From assembly GCF_900111135.1 (NCBI RefSeq), contig NZ_FOGF01000007.1, forward strand, positions 1 to 64,000: a stretch of 64,000 nucleotides of DNA. Direction: 5' to 3'. Below, piece by piece: positions 49,640 to 57,540 of the stretch (position 1 is its first letter; each line of letters opens with the position of its first letter). The position numbers and the translations under genes were made by a program. This stretch comes from Granulicatella balaenopterae. GTDB lineage: Bacteria > Bacillota > Bacilli > Lactobacillales > Aerococcaceae. The notes beneath the pieces were generated by a model. It was not told where the DNA came from, ran no database searches, and was given only the letters and a program-made list of their open reading frames with translations.

Positions 49640-50449
49640 TTATCTATTCAATTTATATATTCCAAAACCCAAACCCAAACGTTTCCCTGCTAATAGGTAT
49701 TGTTTAGCTTTTCTTTGTAAGCTTGTACGTTCTGGATAGAGACTAATATCCTCTCGTATTGCTTTAAATATCCTTTCTTCTGCTTGTCTCTCGCTATAAT
49801 CAATACGGTATAAATCAAAATAAGTTTGAAACCGCAAAATATTACTATCTTCATTTAATAATTTAGTCAAATCAGGATATAACAACCACGAATGGCAGAC
49901 AAATAAATTATTACTCCCAAAAAATTCAATAGCCTGCTTAAAAGAATCCTCCACAGCTTCCTTTGTTAAATTAGCCCCATTTGGAATATGTATATGAATA
50001 ACCTCATCTCCTGGATTAATCTGTTCTCCCTTATACCTAATAAAACAATCAGCTAATGCGCGTTCAAATTGTAAACTACCTAATCTGAAAATTTTTGCCT
50101 CGATATGTCGAAATAACCACTGATATTCATCAATACCATACACACCGTATCTTTCTTTACAATCTTTGCACCAAAGCGTAATATCTTGAAAAGTGGCAAA
50201 ATAGATTTCTTCGCTGATATGATTATTTTTGTAATAAGTATAGGTTTCGCATGCCATGTGGGTATAATAATAAAGAAACTGCTCTCTAAAATCTGCTTTA
50301 TTGTTAATCACTCTAAAGAATTCTTCTCTATTTTTCTGAAATAGCTTACGATTTTGTTGATATTCTTCTTCAGTGATGTTCGAATTATTGATTACTTTGA
50401 TAGCTTGAGGCATTAATTGAATACCTGTTAAAAAATCATTAAAGTCCAT
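49640..50449 (-). CDS. Acyltransferase-like protein with GNAT_C-type domain (DUF5596-like)
   Basis: A 269-aa cytoplasmic protein. Motifs ITLWCKDCKERYGVYGIDEY, QWLFRHIEAKIFRLGSLQFE, then HIHIPNGANLT and CHSWLLYPDL match proteins annotated as acyltransferase-domain or GNAT_C-like in gut Firmicutes. The reaction is unknown. It is the last gene of the fucI operon, 20 bp after lacB, and TAGGAGC precedes the ATG. Its repeated occurrence in carbohydrate loci would suggest an accessory role such as acylating an intermediate or an enzyme, but this is inference. Confidence 0.65.
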   Translation of the reverse strand: MDFNDFLTGIQLMPQAIKVINNSNITEEEYQQNRKLFQKNREEFFRVINNKADFREQFLYYYTHMACETYTYYKNNHISEEIYFATFQDITLWCKDCKERYGVYGIDEYQWLFRHIEAKIFRLGSLQFERALADCFIRYKGEQINPGDEVIHIHIPNGANLTKEAVEDSFKQAIEFFGSNNLFVCHSWLLYPDLTKLLNEDSNILRFQTYFDLYRIDYSERQAEERIFKAIREDISLYPERTSLQRKAKQYLLAGKRLGLGFGIYKLNR

Positions 50450-50469
50450 GATTAGCTCCTATTTCTTTT

Positions 50470-50988
50470 TTAATCGTGATAATAGCCTTCACACCATAAT
50501 TGTAACTCTTTATCAAAGAAGTTGGGGTTATTATGTTGTTCAGGATTATCTCCTTCTAGATCCGCAATTTTTGGGATGAATTTTTTATTTTCTTCTGTTG
50601 GTTGATATTCAGTTGTGATGAATGTTTCAATGATTTCTTGGGCGATATGTTCTCCCACTACTGCACCACCGACACTTATAATATTGGCATTCAATTCTTG
50701 ACGTACGTATTTGGCTGTTAATGGATCACTGACTAATGCGGCACGAATTCCTTGGTTTTTATCAGCAGCGGTAGATATTCCTACGCCAGTTCCACAAATA
50801 ACAACACCAAACTCTGCTTCTCCATTACGTACTAAATCTGCCACTTGTAATCCGAAAATCGGATAATGCGTTCTAGTGTGATCATGAGTTCCTACATCAA
50901 TCACTTGATAGCCTTTATTTTTCAAGAAATCAACAATTCTAACTTTATAATCTGTTACGATATGGTCATTTCCAATTGCAATAATCAT
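50470..50988 (-). CDS. lacB: Galactose-6-phosphate isomerase subunit LacB
   Basis: A 172-aa RpiB/LacAB-family protein. MIIAIGNDHIVTDYKVRI at the start, the catalytic Cys in VVICGTGVGIS, and the C-terminal NPEQHNNPNFFDKELQLWCE extension are all typical of LacB, and the length matches. With LacA it converts galactose-6-phosphate to tagatose-6-phosphate. LacC and LacD, needed for the next steps, are not in this window and must be elsewhere if the route is complete. AAGGAAGGTG precedes the ATG. Confidence 0.93.
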   Translation of the reverse strand: MIIAIGNDHIVTDYKVRIVDFLKNKGYQVIDVGTHDHTRTHYPIFGLQVADLVRNGEAEFGVVICGTGVGISTAADKNQGIRAALVSDPLTAKYVRQELNANIISVGGAVVGEHIAQEIIETFITTEYQPTEENKKFIPKIADLEGDNPEQHNNPNFFDKELQLWCEGYYHD

Positions 50989-51007
50989 AATTACACCTTC
51001 CTTAAAT

Positions 51008-51436
51008 TTAATATAATTTTTCTAACATATCTAAGCGGATTTGATGGCGACCTGCTGCATATTCTACGCCTAAATATGTATCGACTAATGATTCTGCTAA
51101 ACCTTTTCCAACTAATTGTGCTCCGATTGCAATCGCTTTCGCCCCATTATGTTCTGTTGTCATATGCGCAGTACGTTCTTCACGCACATTAGCTGTGACC
51201 ATGCCGTGAATTTTATTACTTGCTAGTGCAGAAGGAGCTCCAAAGGCATCAAACATAATGCCGCGCTCTGCTTCACCTTCTAATACTGCCTTTGAGACAC
51301 TTGCAGCAGAATCAACAAAATCAACTGTTGGCTCTTCACTTAAATCCACTATTTCATACCCTTTACTTACCAAATATTCTTTGATGTGCTCTTTTAAATC
51401 AAAGCCATTGCAATCTGACGCTATAGCAATTTTCAT
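51008..51436 (-). CDS. lacA: Galactose-6-phosphate isomerase subunit LacA
   Basis: A 142-aa partner of LacB with the usual LacA length. It has the family start MKIAIASDCNGFDLKEHIKE and lacks the catalytic Cys of LacB at the equivalent place (GIMFDAFGAPS), as normal for LacA. AAGGAGAGG precedes the ATG. Its place in a fucose operon between a GH95 fucosidase and lacB suggests that the PTS encoded upstream delivers something that yields galactose-6-phosphate. Confidence 0.93.
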   Translation of the reverse strand: MKIAIASDCNGFDLKEHIKEYLVSKGYEIVDLSEEPTVDFVDSAASVSKAVLEGEAERGIMFDAFGAPSALASNKIHGMVTANVREERTAHMTTEHNGAKAIAIGAQLVGKGLAESLVDTYLGVEYAAGRHQIRLDMLEKLY

Positions 51437-51475
51437 AATAACCTCTCCTTACATTATTAATTTAGTTAATCCAAT

Positions 51476-53794
51476 TTAAAATTCACTACTGTTATATTCC
51501 CAAACTCCTGATTGATTCAATATTATATCCATCTGATCTTCAGTAATATTCGCTGATCGCCATTCGTTTGGGATGAATAATTTAATGTGATCATTTTCCT
51601 TACCTTTAATAGAAATATGATTTATCTCACCATTTTCCCACGATACCGAGAATAAACACCCTCCTCTAGTTCGAATATTTTCGTATTTACCATTTGCTAT
51701 TGATTTTGGCCATGCTGGTAATAAAACAATACGATTATTGTGGCTTTGAATTAACATTTCGCACATACCGCTAACTAAACCGAGATTACCATCGATTTGA
51801 AACGGTGGATGATCGGCAAATAAATTAGGCAAAATGCAATTTCGAAGCATGCCTTGTAATTCATTATAAGATTTATCACCTTCATATAATCTAGCGAAGA
51901 AATGAACTAACCACGCAGCACTCCAACCGGTTCTTGTCCCTTCACAAAGTCCCGTTGATAACCAATTATCTATAGCATTATTTCTATCTGTTTCATCCAA
52001 ATATTTAGCACCACTTAACCGTCTTTGAATAGTAATTTTGGCTGCTTCTGCTAAATCAGGCGACTGAACAATATCAATCTCATTACCTGGATATAAGCCG
52101 AATAGATGTGAGATATGTCTGTGCCCAATTTCTACTTCTTGATAATCTTCCATCCATTCTTGAATTTGACCATGTTTCCCAATTTGAATTGGTGGCAATT
52201 TATCATACATTTGCTTGATTTCTTCTAATTGACCTTCATCTTTTTCCAAAATAGTTAATATATCTTGGTAACAATTCAAGAAGAAACGTAAGATTTGATT
52301 ATCTATTGATGGTGATAAACATACATTGCCGATTATTCCATTAGCTAATTGATATTTATTCTCTGGTGAAACTGATGGACCTGTAACTAAATAATCTTGA
52401 TATTCAAACAAATAGTCTTGATAAAATTCAAACATTTCTTGAAAGACTGGTAAATATTTATTTAATACTTCCTTATCTTGAAAATATTGATAGTATTCCC
52501 AAATATGCGTACATAACCATGGTACTGTTAACGTCCAAATAGCAGCCCCCATCGCGTGAGATTGTGGTGCTGTATCAAAAAATCCATCTGTATTATGATG
52601 CGCAGTAAATCCTCTAGCTCCATACATTTTTTTAGCAGTAACTCGCCCATTTTCACGCAAATTATTAATCATTTCAAATAATGGTAATTCTGTTTCATAT
52701 AAATTACATGGTCCGACCATCCAATAATTCATTTGAGTATTGATATTAATTGTATATTTTGAACCCCAAATAGGATTTAAATCAGCACACCAAATCCCTT
52801 GCAAATTAGCTGGCAATCCATTTGGCTGACTAGAAGAAATTAATAAATAGCGACCATAATCAAAGAGGATATTTAACAATTCTAAGTCCTCTTGACCTTC
52901 CTTAAAACGATTTAAGCGTTCATCTGTAGGTAAATACGATAATGGTTTATCATAAAATTCTAAAATTATGCGTTTAAATTGTTTTTGATATTCGCTAATA
53001 TGTTGTTCTTTTTCATTAAAAAATACTTTGTCGGATAAATCTAGTAATTTAGCCAGACAATCATCATGGGATATCTCACCATAATAATCGGAAACAGTTG
53101 CTAAAACTAAATATATATATGTCGCATGTTCAATAACAATTGTTTCACCTAATACTGCTACATCGCCATCAGTATCTAATAATTTACAGCCAACTTGAAA
53201 CCCAACACCCTTACGACCGCCAGCATGCGCATGCATCATAATTGCCTGATTAATAGAATTACCATAGACTTCATCACTAAATCTTTTATTTCTTCCTAAA
53301 TTAACCGTATAATCTAAGCTATGATTTTTTGAAGCACATATTTTTAGATAGAGTGCATTAGAATTAAAGCTAGTAAAGTATTCTTTTTGAATAAAATTAT
53401 TATCCAAATTATATTCAACTGATACTACAGCGCGTTCTAAATCTAATCTCCGTTTATAATTATGTAAACGTCCCTCATAATTAGTATGAGTTAAATATAA
53501 TTCACCTAACATTTCATAGTGGCTTTGATCTCTTGGTGTTGCAAACATCGTCAAAGCAATTAATCGCTCAGCTTCTTCTATATCTTCGTTGACTAAAGCA
53601 CTTCTAATTTTTTCTAAGTAATCCTTAGATGATGGATTATTTCGATCAGCTTTACCTCTATACCAGATTGTTTCATCATTAAGCATTAATTTTTCTTGTT
53701 TACAGTCGCCAAACACCATTGCTCCTATGTGGCCATTACCGATAGGAAGTGCTTCGTTCCATTCTTTAGCTGAGGATTTATACCATAAATCCAT
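51476..53794 (-). CDS. GH95 alpha-1,2-L-fucosidase, cytoplasmic
   Basis: A 772-aa enzyme of full family length without signal peptide. The start LWYKSSAKEWNEALPIGNGH (3-22) and LMLNDETIWYRG belong to the N-terminal beta-domain; GIWCADLNPIWGSKYTININ, then NYWMVGPCNL lie in the (alpha/alpha)6 barrel with the catalytic acids. It inverts alpha-1,2-linked fucose on galactose, the H-antigen linkage. Lying just after the PTS genes, it probably acts on PTS-imported, phosphorylated fucosyl-galactose. AAGGGGG precedes the ATG. Confidence 0.93.
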   Translation of the reverse strand: MDLWYKSSAKEWNEALPIGNGHIGAMVFGDCKQEKLMLNDETIWYRGKADRNNPSSKDYLEKIRSALVNEDIEEAERLIALTMFATPRDQSHYEMLGELYLTHTNYEGRLHNYKRRLDLERAVVSVEYNLDNNFIQKEYFTSFNSNALYLKICASKNHSLDYTVNLGRNKRFSDEVYGNSINQAIMMHAHAGGRKGVGFQVGCKLLDTDGDVAVLGETIVIEHATYIYLVLATVSDYYGEISHDDCLAKLLDLSDKVFFNEKEQHISEYQKQFKRIILEFYDKPLSYLPTDERLNRFKEGQEDLELLNILFDYGRYLLISSSQPNGLPANLQGIWCADLNPIWGSKYTININTQMNYWMVGPCNLYETELPLFEMINNLRENGRVTAKKMYGARGFTAHHNTDGFFDTAPQSHAMGAAIWTLTVPWLCTHIWEYYQYFQDKEVLNKYLPVFQEMFEFYQDYLFEYQDYLVTGPSVSPENKYQLANGIIGNVCLSPSIDNQILRFFLNCYQDILTILEKDEGQLEEIKQMYDKLPPIQIGKHGQIQEWMEDYQEVEIGHRHISHLFGLYPGNEIDIVQSPDLAEAAKITIQRRLSGAKYLDETDRNNAIDNWLSTGLCEGTRTGWSAAWLVHFFARLYEGDKSYNELQGMLRNCILPNLFADHPPFQIDGNLGLVSGMCEMLIQSHNNRIVLLPAWPKSIANGKYENIRTRGGCLFSVSWENGEINHISIKGKENDHIKLFIPNEWRSANITEDQMDIILNQSGVWEYNSSEF

Positions 53795-53815
53795 TGAAAT
53801 TCCCCCTTAATTATC

Positions 53816-53874
53816 AAAAAAGTGATAGACTCCCGTTTATTTGAAATAAATATTTGGAGAAATCTATCACTTTT
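53816..53874 (-). terminator. Stem-loop between PTS IID and GH95 genes
   Basis: AAAAGTGATAGA (right arm, read leftward) and TCTATCACTTTT pair as a 12-bp stem around a 30-nt loop, followed by TTTG. Probably a partial terminator inside the operon, lowering the glycosidase and LacAB genes relative to the PTS. Confidence 0.65.
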
Positions 53875-53879
53875 ATTTA

Positions 53880-54695
53880 TTATTTTAGTACACCAATTAA
53901 TACTAAAACAATTGCTGCTGCCATAGTAATTAAAATTAGATGAACTGGATTTTTCCCTTTCTTAATAAATTTGTACATAATTAATGTTAAGCCCATTGGA
54001 ATGAATCCAGGAATTAATTGATTAATTAAATCTTGGATAGATACGATTAATTCGCCTTGTTGGAACTCTAGGGCAAAATTAACACCAACCATTTGCGGAA
54101 TCAAACCACCAACTAAAATCAAACCTAATGCTACAGCCATATTGGTAACTTTATCTAATGTACCACGAGCACTACTTTCTTTAATAAACTTAGATCCACG
54201 ATTGTAACCATATTTTAATCCATAATATTTTAGTGGAACGTTAATGATATTGATTAAGAATAATGCTAAGAATAAACCTAATACACTACCATCCATTGAA
54301 TATGATGCACCAATACTAAAGCAAATCGGTACTAATGTTAACCAGATAAGACTATCTCCAATACCAGCTAAAGGTCCCATTAAACCAACTTTTAACCCTG
54401 TAATAGATTCTCCGCCTTTATTACCTTCCTCTTCTTCCATCGCACTAGTTACACCAATAATAAATGGCGCTGCTGTTTGGTGAGTATTGAAGAATTCCAA
54501 GTGACGTTTCATCGCTGTTGCCATTTCATCTTTATCGTTTTTATAAACTTTTTTCAAAGCTGGTTTGATAGTATATAAGAACCCTAAATTTTGCATACGT
54601 TCAAAGTTCCAAGATGCTCCATACATTAAACATCTAAAAAACATATTATTTAACGTCTTTTTATCCATTAATTTTTTATCATCTGCATTCATCAT
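53880..54695 (-). CDS. PTS mannose-family EIID component
   Basis: A 271-aa membrane protein of the EIID type: start KKTLNNMFFRCLMYGASWNF with the conserved W-x-x-E-R-M and a central GLMGPLAGIGDSLIW block. It forms the channel with EIIC. The start ATGATG overlaps the EIIC gene end. The four PTS genes lie between fucU and the GH95 gene, as in the TIGR4-type pneumococcal fucose operon. Confidence 0.93.
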   Translation of the reverse strand: MMNADDKKLMDKKTLNNMFFRCLMYGASWNFERMQNLGFLYTIKPALKKVYKNDKDEMATAMKRHLEFFNTHQTAAPFIIGVTSAMEEEEGNKGGESITGLKVGLMGPLAGIGDSLIWLTLVPICFSIGASYSMDGSVLGLFLALFLINIINVPLKYYGLKYGYNRGSKFIKESSARGTLDKVTNMAVALGLILVGGLIPQMVGVNFALEFQQGELIVSIQDLINQLIPGFIPMGLTLIMYKFIKKGKNPVHLILITMAAAIVLVLIGVLK

Positions 54696-55477
54696 AGGTC
54701 ATACTCCTCTCCATTTTCATCGCTAACTTCAGAATTTTGGATTTTACCGCTGATTCCTGGTAATGAAATTAGTTGTAATAAACCAACTACAGCGATTGCC
54801 ACTAAGGCCATGCCGATTGCAGATAATCCGCCATATACAGAAGCTATAAATCCAATTAATAAGAATACCCACATGTTCTTTTTCAATAACATTGTCAATA
54901 ACATACCAAACCCGATAGCAGGTAACATTGCTCCACCTGCGCTTAATCCAGTCATAACAATCGGTGGAATTGTATCAAATAATTGCTTAACGTATTCTCC
55001 ACCTACAACAATTGCCAAGAAGATTGGAACGATTTTAAATAATGTAATTAATATTAAACTTAAATAGTGATATCTATCAACTTTATCAATATCCCCTGTT
55101 TTCGCAGCTGTATCTGCTTTTTTAACGAAGTAAATATCTGCTGTCTTAGCTAAAGTATCTAATTGTTGAGTTACGATAGCTACTGGTACCGCAATCGCTA
55201 CCCCAGCAGTTACACCTTGTCCAGACATAATTGCTAGTGCTGTCCCAACAATCGCACCTGAAATTGTATCAGGTGGAGTGTAGCCTCCAATACCCGTTAC
55301 ACCTAACCAAGTAAGTTCAAGAGTGGCGCCGATCATTAACCCTTGTTGAACATCCCCTAATACTAACCCTGTCATTGCACCAGTGACTAATGGTCTATGT
55401 AACATAAATAATGGGCCGTTATAGTCAACAGTTGCAATAATCGCTACTAACGTTATTAGCAAAGCTTTAGTTAACAT
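54692..55477 (-). CDS. PTS mannose-family EIIC component
   Basis: A 261-aa membrane protein with the EIIC (Man) pattern: PLVTGAMTGLVLGDVQQGL and GATLELTWLGVTGIGGYTPP. With EIID it forms the sugar channel. GAGGAGG precedes the ATG and the end overlaps the EIID start by 4 bp. Confidence 0.93.
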   Translation of the reverse strand: MLTKALLITLVAIIATVDYNGPLFMLHRPLVTGAMTGLVLGDVQQGLMIGATLELTWLGVTGIGGYTPPDTISGAIVGTALAIMSGQGVTAGVAIAVPVAIVTQQLDTLAKTADIYFVKKADTAAKTGDIDKVDRYHYLSLILITLFKIVPIFLAIVVGGEYVKQLFDTIPPIVMTGLSAGGAMLPAIGFGMLLTMLLKKNMWVFLLIGFIASVYGGLSAIGMALVAIAVVGLLQLISLPGISGKIQNSEVSDENGEEYDL

Positions 55478-55494
55478 AATTACTCCTCCTCTTT

Positions 55495-55965
55495 TTATAC
55501 TAGTTTGTTCATATTGGTAATTTTATCGTTTGGAACCATTTGTATTTCTACATTTACATTACTATCAATAATCTTCTTAAAGTATTCTCGATCTTCAGCT
55601 CCTAATGCTACTCCCACAGTTACCTTTTCATTATCATCAGTTTTACTCATTTGACCTACATTTAAGTATGAAATTTTCAAACCGCCTTTAATACATTGAT
55701 ATACTTCATAAGGATTGGTGAAAATCAACATCGTTCTACGTTTTATATCCACTTTATTATAGACTTCAATAAATTTATCAACCCCGAAAAATACTAATTT
55801 CAAACCTGTTGGTACGGACATTTTTAAGATTGCTTGTCGTGTATCATCTTTGGCAACACTATCACTAACAATAATGACTTGTTCAATTTCATATTTTTTT
55901 AACCAAGTTGTTACTACTTGCCCATGAACTAATCTATCATCAATACGAGTAAATTCTATAGCCAT
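55495..55965 (-). CDS. PTS mannose-family EIIB component
   Basis: A 156-aa cytoplasmic protein. The phosphorylated histidine is His14 in [11 protein letters not shown], and the length is typical of separate EIIB(Man). It takes phosphate from EIIA and passes it to the incoming sugar. The gene start overlaps the end of the EIIA gene by 10 bp; GAGGAGG lies in those codons. Confidence 0.93.
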   Translation of the reverse strand: MAIEFTRIDDRLVHGQVVTTWLKKYEIEQVIIVSDSVAKDDTRQAILKMSVPTGLKLVFFGVDKFIEVYNKVDIKRRTMLIFTNPYEVYQCIKGGLKISYLNVGQMSKTDDNEKVTVGVALGAEDREYFKKIIDSNVNVEIQMVPNDKITNMNKLV

Positions 55966-56393
55966 TCTTCATCCACCTCCTCACTGTTATCGCTTTGTTT
56001 TGTAACTTCAAATAGAGCTGTTCTTGATTCATTAATAATCATTTCAAGATCGATACTATTTTGAAGATTTGATAATAAAGTCAATGCTAAAGCCATATTA
56101 TATCCAGTAACTACTTGGATATTGTCATTTTTTAAGGCATATTTTAAAGCAATGTTATTAGGTGTACCTCCAATTAAATCTGTTAAAATAATCACTTGTT
56201 CGTTCTGTTTTAATAATTCATTTAATTTAGAATCAAAATTTCCCTCAAAATCTTTTATACCTAAGTCTTCTTGTAATCCTACAGTATCAACTAAATCCTT
56301 GGAAAATTTCCCTACAATCATTTCAACTGTCTTCAAAGTTTCTTTTGCAAATTGACCATGACTAGCTAATAATACCCCTAGTTTATTTTTCAT
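55956..56393 (-). CDS. PTS mannose-family EIIA component
   Basis: A 145-aa cytoplasmic protein. The active-site His is His11-like in [11 protein letters not shown], and [13 protein letters not shown] is the conserved second block. It receives phosphate from HPr. AAAGGAG precedes the ATG. It is encoded as a separate chain, first of the four PTS genes. Confidence 0.92.
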   Translation of the reverse strand: MKNKLGVLLASHGQFAKETLKTVEMIVGKFSKDLVDTVGLQEDLGIKDFEGNFDSKLNELLKQNEQVIILTDLIGGTPNNIALKYALKNDNIQVVTGYNMALALTLLSNLQNSIDLEMIINESRTALFEVTKQSDNSEEVDEEWL

Positions 56394-56416
56394 TTTGCTT
56401 ATCTCCTTTGCTAGTT

Positions 56417-56848
56417 TTAGCTAGCTACTATTACACCTTTTTTTAGAATAATATTTGCATATAAAGCAGTCTCACCAGTAGCAACAACTGCATAGGCTTT
56501 TTTACCTCTTTCGTAAAATGCTTCTCTTTCTATATGTGATATTTTCTTGTTTTCTGCTTGTTTTTCATTCACAATATTTTGATAATCAACCCAAATATCT
56601 GGCGTATTATCTCCATTAGTTGTTTCCATTAAGGTAATACCACTTTCAACATATATATCAATGGGTAATACTTCTAAAATGGCTGGCAAAATTTGTTTCA
56701 TATCGATTCCGTCATATCTCACTAATTTTTTTGCCGTAGAGGCTGCTGGATAATTGGCATCTGCTAAAACAATTTCATCGCCATGTCCCATTTCAGATAA
56801 TATCTTCAATAATTCAGGTGATATAATAGCTGGTATATTTTTTAACAC
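56417..56848 (-). CDS. fucU: L-fucose mutarotase FucU (RbsD/FucU family)
   Basis: A 143-aa cytoplasmic enzyme that speeds conversion between alpha and beta fucose so that FucI gets its substrate. LLKILSEMGHGDEIVLADAN holds the conserved catalytic His, and the GETALYANIILKKGV end is typical. GTG 56848 (MLKNIPAII) is preferred, since AGGAGGGGG lies 7-8 nt upstream; the frame's earlier ATG at 56869 precedes that site. It follows fucA with a short gap. Confidence 0.92.
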   Translation of the reverse strand: MLKNIPAIISPELLKILSEMGHGDEIVLADANYPAASTAKKLVRYDGIDMKQILPAILEVLPIDIYVESGITLMETTNGDNTPDIWVDYQNIVNEKQAENKKISHIEREAFYERGKKAYAVVATGETALYANIILKKGVIVAS

Positions 56849-56865
56849 CCTCTTCCCCCTCCTTA

Positions 56866-57519
56866 TCATTCATGTTTTTTCTTTTGGCCGTATTCTTTAA
56901 AGCGGTCTAACATCATTTCCATTTCATCGTCTTCTAAAATAACTGGTTGGCCCATGCTTCGTGTTATGCAGTAAATTTTTGCGCAGTATTCTACTTCTTC
57001 GATAATGTTAAAGGCATTTAGTAAATCGTTAGCGCCTGCTAAAATTCCGTGATTGGCTAATAGGACGGCTTTGCGATCTTTCATAGCTTCATATGAATTA
57101 ATAGCTAATTCTTTTGTTCCATATGTTGCGTAATCAGCTACCCGAACATTTTTCCCGGCTACTGCGACCATATAATGTGATGCTGGTAATTCTTCTCTTA
57201 AACATGCTAAGACTGTTGAATAAGTTGTGTGCGCATGAATAACAGCGTCAATGTCATCACGTTTTTGGTATTCAATTAAATGCATATACCATTCACTTGA
57301 TGGAGTCTTATCGCCTTCAATCACATTTCCATCGATATCCATGATGACGATATCTTCTTCTTTTATCTCGTAAAAATCGATTCCTGAAGGTGTGATTGCC
57401 ATCGTTTGGTTTTTGCGATCAAATACGCTTAAATTACCACCAGTTCCTTTCGTTAAATTTGTATCAACTAATTTTTTGCCATAATCAATTAATTCTTTTC
57501 TGACTTCCTTCATTAACAT
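56866..57519 (-). CDS. fucA: L-fuculose-1-phosphate aldolase
   Basis: A 217-aa class II zinc aldolase. TGGNLSVFD near 26 binds phosphate, and the zinc ligands are in VIHAHTTYS (two His) and LLANHGILAGA. It splits fuculose-1-phosphate into dihydroxyacetone phosphate and lactaldehyde. Start at ATG 57519 follows GGGGGTGG closely; ATG 57513, two codons later, is equally possible. Lactaldehyde reductase (FucO) is not in the window. Confidence 0.92.
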   Translation of the reverse strand: MLMKEVRKELIDYGKKLVDTNLTKGTGGNLSVFDRKNQTMAITPSGIDFYEIKEEDIVIMDIDGNVIEGDKTPSSEWYMHLIEYQKRDDIDAVIHAHTTYSTVLACLREELPASHYMVAVAGKNVRVADYATYGTKELAINSYEAMKDRKAVLLANHGILAGANDLLNAFNIIEEVEYCAKIYCITRSMGQPVILEDDEMEMMLDRFKEYGQKKKHE

Positions 57520-57540
57520 ATTGCCACCCCCACTATAGCG

